Source: Bacillota bacterium | Lineage (GTDB): Bacteria; Bacillota; Clostridia; Acetivibrionales; DSM-1351 | Direction of reading: 5' to 3' | NCBI GenBank assembly: GCA_023409265.1 | Contig: JAEYHZ010000014.1 | Span: 124,001-188,000 of the forward strand | Length of the DNA stretch: 64,000 nucleotides | Shown: positions 9,214 through 15,867 of the stretch, piece after piece | Position numbering within the stretch: the first letter of the stretch is position 1 | Layout: every line of letters begins with the position of its first letter | Notes under the pieces: generated by a model | What the model was told of the DNA's origin: nothing | Databases searched by the model: none | What the model saw: only the letters and a program-made list of their open reading frames with translations | Translations under genes and position numbers: made by a program

Positions 9214-10128
9214 TTATAGCGAAATTTGAGATGGGCTCTTTTTAGGCATATGAAATATTTCAGCTGACTTTTCAGATTCCTGCGCTTCTCCACATACCCG
9301 TCGTGTGAATTCCTCCAAGCTTATCTCACGATATACAAATTGACGGAAACATAACACCGGAAGCTCTGGGTGTAATTCATAGAAAAGATTATGGTTTCTA
9401 GTTTCATCCTCTTTCCTTTCTATAGGGTTTCGGGTATGTTCAATATGAAAGTTAACGGCTTCAGGTTTATGTATAAATTTAGCTTTGCTCTTCCAAAGCC
9501 TATATCCAAGTTCTGTATCTTCCAGCCCCCAGCCGGTAAAGCTTTCATTAAATTTTCCTACATCACACAAAAACTTTTTATACAAACATACATTTCCTGT
9601 AGCAAATGATATCCAACTAATCTGAGGGATTTCAAACACCTTTTTCACCTTACTCCAAAAATATTCTTCTCTGGCTCGTTTCAATAATATTTCCGGATTA
9701 ATAAAAAAGTCTGTTTTTATTGCCTCAAACCTCTCTTCATATTTTGAAATGTAAAGATTTTTACGCTCACCTAATGCAACAAGGTTGGGATTATTATTCT
9801 TCTCAAAACAAATAGAGTAGTGTTTAAGAAAATCAGCATTAACTAGGCGGTCATCGTCCAAAAATATAATTACTTCACCGGTTGCTGCCTCTATTCCCTT
9901 ATTCCTGGCAGCAGCTCTACCCTTGTTCCTTTGATAAACATATTTAATGTTTAATTCAGAAGCTGATATATATTTTGAAACCACATCACAGGTACAATCA
10001 GAGGAACCGTCGTCGATTACAATAACCTCAAACATATCCATGCTCAAACTTTGTTTACTTAATGTATACAAAACAAGTTCCAATCTCTTTGCTTTATTAA
10101 ATGTAGGCATTATAACTGATATATACAT
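9214..10128 (-). CDS. Family 2 glycosyltransferase
   Basis: 304 aa from the ATG at 10128, which has GGGGG 6 nt upstream; a TTG four codons earlier would place the ribosome site inside the gene. It is a GT-A fold enzyme: N-terminus YISVIMPTFNK, nucleotide-binding DD at 39-40 (VIVIDDGSSD), DDD metal motif at 91-93 (IIFLDDDRLV), and a C-terminal GWGLEDTELGYRLW segment as in GT2/GT7-type sugar transferases. No membrane segment is seen, so it acts in the cytoplasm. It is the second gene of the operon, after the LoaP-like gene, and probably glycosylates the pathway product. Donor and acceptor are unknown. Confidence 0.88.
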   Translation of the reverse strand: MYISVIMPTFNKAKRLELVLYTLSKQSLSMDMFEVIVIDDGSSDCTCDVVSKYISASELNIKYVYQRNKGRAAARNKGIEAATGEVIIFLDDDRLVNADFLKHYSICFEKNNNPNLVALGERKNLYISKYEERFEAIKTDFFINPEILLKRAREEYFWSKVKKVFEIPQISWISFATGNVCLYKKFLCDVGKFNESFTGWGLEDTELGYRLWKSKAKFIHKPEAVNFHIEHTRNPIERKEDETRNHNLFYELHPELPVLCFRQFVYREISLEEFTRRVCGEAQESEKSAEIFHMPKKSPSQISL

Positions 10129-10208
10129 TTGTACCCCCAAATATCAAACATAAATAGTGCATTCATATTCATAAAAGTGTTTTTTGGAATGGTGCTCTAT
10201 TGATAACT

Positions 10209-10748
10209 TTATCGTTGGTTTAATGTTTTCAAAACTTCCAATGAGACATTTACTAACCTCGTATTACCCATAAACTGTATTTCTATCGTTGCCTGCCTCT
10301 TATGTCTATTTATTCTTTTAATAATGCTCTCTCTTCCCTTAAGAGGACCATCTGTAATATGTATCCTATCTCCTTGCATTATTCCTATCGATGATTCAAC
10401 ACAGAAGTTATTATTACATAAACTAAGCATCATTTCTTTTTCACCTTGTCTTAGTGCAACCTCTGTGTCAGAGTACCTTAATAAACGAATGATATTATTG
10501 GATTTACCAACAAGTGTTTTAATATGACTTATAAATTGATTACTGGATAACTCAGATTCTATAAAAACGTAGCCTGAAAACAATGGCTTAATCTCCCTTT
10601 TTACGACTCCTGCTTTAATAAAAAGGGTTTCGAGCAGAGGTACAAAAGGTTGAAAAAAATCTGAATCCAGCCTTTCTTTAAGTAATCTTTCCACCTTATA
10701 TTCCCTGCCTGCCATTACAAAAAGAATATACCAATTAATCTCTGCCAC
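10209..10748 (-). CDS. loaP: LoaP-type NusG paralogue (transcription antiterminator)
   Basis: 179 aa with an N-terminal NGN domain (WYILFVMAGREYKVERLL; PLFSGYVFIE near residue 65) and a C-terminal KOW motif (MQGDRIHITDGPLKGRESIIKRI near 123-145). It is a specialised NusG rather than the housekeeping copy, because it stands alone at the head of a biosynthetic operon and not beside secE or ribosomal protein genes. LoaP proteins of Firmicutes are known to antiterminate long antibiotic operons and to bind an RNA hairpin in the leader. The start is GTG with AAAGG about 8 nt upstream. About 1 kb of non-coding DNA with repeated hairpins lies upstream. It probably controls the radical SAM operon that follows. 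Confidence 0.82.
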   Translation of the reverse strand: MAEINWYILFVMAGREYKVERLLKERLDSDFFQPFVPLLETLFIKAGVVKREIKPLFSGYVFIESELSSNQFISHIKTLVGKSNNIIRLLRYSDTEVALRQGEKEMMLSLCNNNFCVESSIGIMQGDRIHITDGPLKGRESIIKRINRHKRQATIEIQFMGNTRLVNVSLEVLKTLNQR

Positions 10749-10874
10749 CTCTTTTACCTTTAATAATTATTATGAAACTACAAATTTTTCACTAATGCTC
10801 GACATATGAGAAGTCACCTTATATTTTTTAAATCAGAGAGATATCTTTAACATTTTTTGTAATATAATAAAAGT

Positions 10875-10963
10875 GCAACAAAAAATAGCATAAATGCTAT
10901 TCGATGTTTATCCCATAAATTATTCGTTTCCGCCAAGAATTGCATGATTTATGGTTTTTTTAT
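10875..10963 (+). ncRNA. Putative small RNA / hairpin element, copy 1
   Basis: A plus-strand TATAAT at 10863-10868 precedes a stretch with a small hairpin (AATAGCA-TAAA-TGCTATT) and a larger one: arms 10913-10923 (CCATAAATTAT) and 10944-10954 (ATGATTTATGG), followed by seven T. The 20-nt loop is identical to that of copy 2. One arm base differs from copy 2 (T for C) and still pairs as U-G on the plus strand, but gives a C-A mismatch on the minus strand. That favours plus-strand RNA. No RNA family is recognised, and no clear -35 is seen. The alternative is a leader element of the opposite-strand operon. Confidence 0.42.
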
Positions 10964-11179
10964 ATTTCGATTAAGCATCTGAGCAATCACTATTTATTAA
11001 CATTACAAAATGCTACATAGCTTCGCCCATTCACTTGTCTGTAAGATAAGCTACATAACTGCCATATTTTCCCAAGCAATGCTAACGTGTCCCACCAACG
11101 ATTAACATATGACTAGTGCATCCCATACTACGTTTTAAAATAATTATTGCCTTTACCATTTTTGTGGTATAATAAAAAT

Positions 11180-11273
11180 ACAACTAAAAATAGCATAAAT
11201 GCTATTCGATGTTTATCCCATAAATCATTCGTTTCCGCCAAGAATTGCATGATTTATGGGATTTTTCTATATA
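11180..11273 (+). ncRNA. Putative small RNA / hairpin element, copy 2
   Basis: Second copy, 305 bp from the first. TATAAT at 11168-11173, with TTGCCT 15 bp upstream as a poor -35. It has the same small AATAGCA/TGCTATT hairpin and a perfect 12-bp stem (11217-11228 with 11249-11260, CCCATAAATCAT) followed by ATTTTTCT, as in an intrinsic terminator. Sequence between the two copies is diverged while stem, loop and linker are nearly identical, which suggests selection on the RNA or a recent duplication of a small unit. On the minus strand the small hairpin is followed by a U-rich stretch and could itself act as a terminator in the LoaP leader. Confidence 0.42.
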
Positions 11274-11309
11274 TTTACTATTTTCGTCACATTTTACTTT
11301 TCTTTTACT

Positions 11310-11338
11310 ATAATAAATAATTATTACTATTTTGTCAA
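11310..11338 (-). promoter_or_regulatory. Predicted sigma-A promoter of the LoaP/radical SAM operon
   Basis: On the minus strand TTGACA (11338-11333), a 17-bp spacer and TATTAT (11315-11310) form a near-consensus housekeeping promoter. Transcription would begin near 11303 and run through both hairpin copies into the LoaP-like gene at 10748. Confidence 0.6.
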
Positions 11339-11611
11339 ATTATTATTTGATTTCAATTATATGGATTTTATGAAATGCAAATTGCTATTTCACCGATAAA
11401 GTATACACAAAGGTTATAATGAACTAGGAATTGTCAAGTTTTTTGCAGATAGTAATTACGAATTGAACGTTTTAATTGAACTAAAATAGATATGGGTAAA
11501 GAAAAGAATAAAAAATGGTTATCAATATATACTTGAAAATAAGAAATGGGGGAATATTTTTAAACTGCATTTCACTTAATATTAATCGCAATCCGTACTA
11601 AAACTAAATAT

Positions 11612-11657
11612 TATATTATTCTCCACAAAATCATTCAATTTTGTAGAGAATAATATA
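11612..11657 (-). terminator. 19-bp stem-loop downstream of rhaA
   Basis: Arms 11612-11630 and 11639-11657 pair over 19 bp around an 8-nt loop. The single irregular pair is U-G on the minus strand and C-A on the plus strand, so the minus-strand RNA is the better fold. It lies about 95 nt after the rhaA stop. The following sequence is A/T-rich but has no long U-run, so it may be a transcript-end or processing hairpin rather than a classical terminator. Confidence 0.45.
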
Positions 11658-11750
11658 TAGGGAGATAATAGTGTCACATTTTGCCTTTACACTTTAGCTG
11701 TAGCTCATGGCGTATTATCTTTATATTTTGATACTAACAAAATTTTTCTA

Positions 11751-13028
11751 TTACACCCTCTTTAACAATACATCTTTTTCATACTCATTTACAGCTTTTA
11801 ACCATTCAGATGCCACGGGGACTCGCTTTTCAAGGCAATATTTATTCCAGACGGCTCCATAGGGCAGAGTCTTGAATTCTTCCAAAAGGGCGAGTCTGTC
11901 ACCATAGTTTCCTGCCTCTTCTGCCCTCAAAGCAAGCTCAGTGGGCTCAAGCAAAGAGAACAGGATTGATTTCAGAGTAGCTCTTGTTCCTGTTACCCAG
12001 GCAGTTATTCTGTTTATACTTGCATCAAAGAAATCAAGTGCATAGTAAACTCTATCCCAGGCATCCATACGCTTTACTTCCTGCGCAAGTGCCAAAAGGT
12101 CATCATTGAGAATAACCACATGATCACTGTCCCAGCGTACAGGTCTGCTTACATGAAGCAGAAGGTCTTTAGAATATAACAAGGTTGAAGAAATTTTGTC
12201 AGCAACACTTTCGGTCAGATGGAAGTGTCCCATATCAAAGCAGGGTGTAATGCTGTTTTTTAGACTGTAGCCCAGATAGAATTCATGGGAACCAACAGTG
12301 TAGGATTCAACGCCTATCCCGAAAAGCTTACATTCTACTGCATCTATGATATAGTTTGAGTCATATTTAACTGAAAAAATTTCGTCCAGGGACTCTTTCA
12401 ATATCAATCTGTGTCCTGCTCTGTCAACGGTGGTATCCTTGCTTCCGTCACCAACCCAAAAATTGATTACACAGGGAGTCCCAAGTTCCTTGCCTATGGC
12501 AGCGGCAATTTCTCTGCATCTCTTGCCATGATTTATCCAGAAGCCCCTTATTTCAGGGTCTTTACTGGAAAGAGTGAAGCCGGTAGCTGCCATTTTATGG
12601 GAGAAGAAGGTAGGGTTGAAGTCAATTCCAACACCCTGTTTCTTTGCCCAATCAATCCATTTTCTGAAATGCTCCACCGTTATCTCATCTCTGTCGATCT
12701 GCTGCCCGTCTGTCTCAGCATATATTGCATGCAGGTTAATTCTGTGTTTGCCGGGGATCAAACTAAATGCCTTTTCATAGTCTGCACGGAGTTCGTCACC
12801 TGTTCTCGCTCTGCCGGGATAGTTTCCGGTAACCAGAGTTCCGCCGCCCGCTCCTGCTGCCGTCACTTCAAAGCCCCCTACATCATCTCCCTGCCAGCAG
12901 TGCAGCGACACCTGCATGGAATTCATTTTTTCAAGAATTTTATCAGTATCTATACCGTATGCTGCATAAACTTCCTTTGCCAACTGATAGCTCTTTTCTA
13001 CATTTTCGGTGCTGATTAATTTACTCAT
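11751..13028 (-). CDS. rhaA: L-rhamnose isomerase
   Basis: 425 aa, full family length. RhaA is a cytoplasmic, metal-dependent isomerase that converts L-rhamnose to L-rhamnulose. The sequence shows the family blocks SLHCWQGDDVGGFE near the N-terminus, INLHAIYAET, CFDMGHFHLTESVADKISS and HVSRPVRWDSDHVV, which carry the metal- and sugar-binding His, Asp and Glu residues. It follows rhaB in the same minus-strand unit after a 182-nt spacer. That spacer has no gene but contains short purine-rich near-repeats (AAGGAAAACCGG and AAGGAAAACTGG on the minus strand). The ATG has GGAGG upstream. An aldolase gene for rhamnulose-1-phosphate is not visible nearby. Confidence 0.96.
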   Translation of the reverse strand: MSKLISTENVEKSYQLAKEVYAAYGIDTDKILEKMNSMQVSLHCWQGDDVGGFEVTAAGAGGGTLVTGNYPGRARTGDELRADYEKAFSLIPGKHRINLHAIYAETDGQQIDRDEITVEHFRKWIDWAKKQGVGIDFNPTFFSHKMAATGFTLSSKDPEIRGFWINHGKRCREIAAAIGKELGTPCVINFWVGDGSKDTTVDRAGHRLILKESLDEIFSVKYDSNYIIDAVECKLFGIGVESYTVGSHEFYLGYSLKNSITPCFDMGHFHLTESVADKISSTLLYSKDLLLHVSRPVRWDSDHVVILNDDLLALAQEVKRMDAWDRVYYALDFFDASINRITAWVTGTRATLKSILFSLLEPTELALRAEEAGNYGDRLALLEEFKTLPYGAVWNKYCLEKRVPVASEWLKAVNEYEKDVLLKRV

Positions 13029-13210
13029 TTTTTAACCTCCATAATTTACGGCCTTAAGCCTATTAATTTTAATCTGTTGATTTTTCCGTATATTCTTTAG
13101 CATCCAGTTTTCCTTACAGCTACTGCCTTTCCGGTTACTGTCTCAGACTACTTCCTACCGGTTTTCCTTCTGGCCACAAACTCATGTCTTCTGGCTTCTA
13201 TCTGCTAACC

Positions 13211-14680
13211 CTATTTGCATAACTCCAGAAATCTCCCAAACGCCTCATCCCACCGGGTAGTTTCCTTCGGAATATACTCAACAGTCGGTGTTGAATTTCT
13301 CACAAGCTGCCTTCCCTCACTCAAAGTCTTTATTTCCCCAAGAGCATAGAGCTGTGAAATCACGTTACCCATTGCAGTCGCTTCATTAGGCCCGGTTATA
13401 ACCGGTCTTGCAAGGGCATTGGCTGTAAACTGGGACAGGATTGTATTCTTACAGCCCCCACCCACTATATGAAGCACCGGCAAGCTATATCCTACTATCT
13501 TCTCGAGACCCTCCAGCGCCATTCTGTACTTCAGTGCCAGGCTCTCAAAAATACATCTGGAAATCTGACCCTTTGTATCTGGTACAGGTTGATTTGTTCT
13601 GCTGCAGTAATCCCGGATTTTTTGAGGCATGGCATCGGGACTGTAAAAGGCGCTGTCGTCAGGATTGATCAAGGAGCGAAAAGGTTCTGCCCCAATAGCC
13701 ATCTGATCCAGCTCATCAAAGGAAACCACTTCGCCTTTCTTATCCCAGTATCTCTGACATTCCTGGTAAATCCAAAGACCCATAATATTCTTAAGAAGCC
13801 TGATGGTACTATTGAAGCCTCCTTCGTTTGTATAGTTCTGACTGTAGGTTTCATCACTGATTATTGGCGCCGGAAGTTCAACTCCCAGCAGGGACCAGGT
13901 TCCACTGCTCAAATATGCGTATTTTTGTTGACTGCTCGGAACTGACACTACAGCACTTGCCGTGTCATGGGAAGCAACTGAAACAACCGGGATTTTGCCT
14001 ACTCCCAGTTCTGACATAATTCCCTGCGACAGGCTGCCGTTTATTGTTCCCGCGTCTACAATTGCAGGTAAAATTGCGGTTGGAAGACCCAGCTTATTCA
14101 ATAATTCCTGTGACCAGTTTCTGTTTTTGGCATTTAACATTTGTGACGTGCTTGCATTTGTATATTCAGCGTTTATTTCTCCTGTCAAAAAGTAATTAAG
14201 TAGGTCAGGTATGAACAGCAAAGTTTTTGCTCTTTCAAGCAGATCGGGGCTCTCCTTTTTCATGGCCATCAGCTGGTAAAGAGTATTGAATGGCTGAAAT
14301 GCAATTCCCGTTTCCTCATATATATCTCTTTTGGGGATAATTCTGCAGGTTTCCTCAATCATTTTTTCAGTTCTTGTATCTCTATAATGATAGGGGTTTC
14401 CTATCAATCTGCCCTTTGAATCCAACAACGCAAAGTCAACCGCCCAGGTATCGGTGCCTATGGAGGTGATCCGGCCATGGACATCCTTTGAAGCTTTCAG
14501 TATCCCCTGCTTCATTTCATGGAAAAGTCTTAGAATATCCCAATAAAAACTGTTTTGTATCATTACGGGCTGATTCAGAAATCTGTGTACTTCCCTCAGT
14601 TCTATTTTGCTACCGTTATAGTTTGCCAGCATTGCTCTTCCACTGCTTGCTCCATAATCAAAAGCCAATATGTTAAGCAT
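13211..14680 (-). CDS. rhaB: Rhamnulokinase (FGGY family)
   Basis: 489 aa. RhaB phosphorylates L-rhamnulose to L-rhamnulose 1-phosphate using ATP. The N-terminus NILAFDYGASSGRAML is the FGGY phosphate-binding loop, DTWAVDFALLD and NPYHYRDTRT are rhamnulokinase-type blocks, and the C-terminal ATPase element is LHIVGGGCKNTILSQFTANAL. It is the first gene of the rha unit, divergent from the AraC-family regulator at 14955; an inverted repeat with two TTGACA boxes lies between them. The start overlaps no neighbour, and the length matches the family. Confidence 0.95.
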   Translation of the reverse strand: MLNILAFDYGASSGRAMLANYNGSKIELREVHRFLNQPVMIQNSFYWDILRLFHEMKQGILKASKDVHGRITSIGTDTWAVDFALLDSKGRLIGNPYHYRDTRTEKMIEETCRIIPKRDIYEETGIAFQPFNTLYQLMAMKKESPDLLERAKTLLFIPDLLNYFLTGEINAEYTNASTSQMLNAKNRNWSQELLNKLGLPTAILPAIVDAGTINGSLSQGIMSELGVGKIPVVSVASHDTASAVVSVPSSQQKYAYLSSGTWSLLGVELPAPIISDETYSQNYTNEGGFNSTIRLLKNIMGLWIYQECQRYWDKKGEVVSFDELDQMAIGAEPFRSLINPDDSAFYSPDAMPQKIRDYCSRTNQPVPDTKGQISRCIFESLALKYRMALEGLEKIVGYSLPVLHIVGGGCKNTILSQFTANALARPVITGPNEATAMGNVISQLYALGEIKTLSEGRQLVRNSTPTVEYIPKETTRWDEAFGRFLELCK

Positions 14681-14850
14681 TTTTCCGCCATACCTCCCAG
14701 GATATTTAAATTGTTAAATTATAACTTCACATTCTCGGATAATTCTTGTGCTTAAAAATCAGATTTATCTAACAACTCCTATATTAAAACTATAGATGAA
14801 TTGAAAAATATTTTCTTAGGGGAATGTTACAATTTTATTAGGCTATATTA

Positions 14851-14889
14851 CCCTCTATTGACAAGGTACAACACGTTGTCAATAGAGGG
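14851..14889. promoter_or_regulatory. Inverted repeat with back-to-back TTGACA boxes between rhaB and araC-type regulator
   Basis: Arms CCCTCTATTGACAA (14851-14864) and TTGTCAATAGAGGG (14876-14889) are exact inverted repeats 11 bp apart. Each arm carries TTGACA, one facing the regulator gene and one facing rhaB. On either strand 17 bp after the box only AATAGA is found, a weak -10. The element may be a regulator operator, an overlapping divergent promoter, or a leader hairpin of the regulator mRNA. Confidence 0.5.
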
Positions 14890-14954
14890 GTATTTAACAG
14901 GTAATATTATTATGTTAAAATGTTACTGATATTTTAAGAAAGGAGGGGCACATT

Positions 14955-15842
14955 ATGAAAAGTTCAGTACCAACACTCAGAGGCAACAGCATCTTCAGAC
15001 CTGGTGAATTAATTTATATTAACAAATCCTCGGAAGAATACGAAGAGTATATGCATATGATGCACAAGCATGACTTTATAGAGTTGGTATATGTTATTTC
15101 CGGCAAGGGAAAGCATGTTGTTGAGGATAATGAATATGAGCTTTCAAAGGGCGACTTCTTTATAATAAATCACAATGTTGCCCATGGCTTTTATCCTTTA
15201 AAGGAAGGGGTGGATGAACCGGTTGTTTTTAACTGCCTGTTCATGCCCGAATATCTTGATTCATCACTGTTAAGCAACAGTAATTTTGAGGATATTGTGT
15301 CATCTTTTCTATTCAAATCCCTTTTTCCGGACAGGTCAATAGCCCTGCCCGACCTGAAACTGGCCGGATCTCAATATACTGAGATCGGGGAGCTGTTCTC
15401 CAGGATGTATTCTGAATATAAGTCACAGTCCAGAGGCTATTATGATATTCTAAGAGCCTATCTGATAGAGCTGCTTATTAAGATATTCCGATTAATGGAC
15501 AATAAAAAATCTCCTGTTCCAAATAAGAACCGGGAGATTATTGAAAAAGCAATTTCTCTTATGAAGCAGAACTACAACCAGGATATACGCCTCGAAGACA
15601 TCGCCATGAAGTGCTTTATAAGCAAAAACTATTTCAGCAAGCTCTTCAAAGAGGTTACCGGTATCAAATTCAGCGATTATGTCCAAAAAGTACGTATTGA
15701 TGAGGCATGCTCACTCATCAGGAACACAAATACCAAACTTACAGAAATTGCTCTGCAAACCGGTTACAGTGATATGAAGTTCTTTTATCAGGTGTTCAAG
15801 AAATACACCGGAATGACTCCGGGGGAGTATAGAAAGAAATAG
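14955..15842 (+). CDS. AraC-family transcriptional regulator (RhaR/RhaS-type role)
   Basis: 295 aa. Residues ~15-150 form an AraC-type cupin sensing domain (HKHDFIELVYVISGKGKHVV, ELSKGDFFIINHNVAHGFYP), and the last ~100 residues are the two helix-turn-helix motifs (IRLEDIAMKCFISKNYFSKLFKEV and LTEIALQTGYSDMKFFYQVFKKYTG ending MTPGEYRKK). AAGGAGGGG precedes the ATG. The gene is divergent from rhaB, so it probably activates the rhamnose genes in response to L-rhamnose. This is inference from position; the ligand cannot be read from sequence. It ends 25 nt before the convergent TPR gene. Confidence 0.9.
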   Translation: MKSSVPTLRGNSIFRPGELIYINKSSEEYEEYMHMMHKHDFIELVYVISGKGKHVVEDNEYELSKGDFFIINHNVAHGFYPLKEGVDEPVVFNCLFMPEYLDSSLLSNSNFEDIVSSFLFKSLFPDRSIALPDLKLAGSQYTEIGELFSRMYSEYKSQSRGYYDILRAYLIELLIKIFRLMDNKKSPVPNKNREIIEKAISLMKQNYNQDIRLEDIAMKCFISKNYFSKLFKEVTGIKFSDYVQKVRIDEACSLIRNTNTKLTEIALQTGYSDMKFFYQVFKKYTGMTPGEYRKK

Positions 15843-15867
15843 TATTTACTGATTTTGGCTATTCATA

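Larger units (their letters stand above)
10749..11750. other. 1-kb non-coding region between rhaA and the LoaP-like gene
   Basis: No convincing gene is seen on either strand; the best plus-strand candidate is a 14-codon ORF without a ribosome site. The stretch is AT-rich. It holds two copies, 305 bp apart, of a hairpin element of about 90 nt, a consensus minus-strand promoter at 11310-11338, and a 19-bp stem-loop at 11612-11657 downstream of rhaA. A transcript from the minus promoter would have a leader of about 555 nt before the LoaP-like gene and would run antisense through both hairpin elements. Confidence 0.7.

Noticed and set aside
10849..11273. Known riboswitch (for example cyclic-di-GMP type) in the hairpin repeats
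   Set aside because: Conserved core sequences of the riboswitch classes I know are not present; only paired stems and an unfamiliar loop are seen.
11502..11546. 14-codon ORF on the plus strand (MGKEKNKKWLSIYT) as a precursor peptide
   Set aside because: No ribosome site, opposite strand to the operon, and no leader/core pattern.
12411..13019. 202-codon plus-strand open frame opposite rhaA
   Set aside because: The opposite strand is a well-conserved rhaA; the frame has no recognisable domain or ribosome site.
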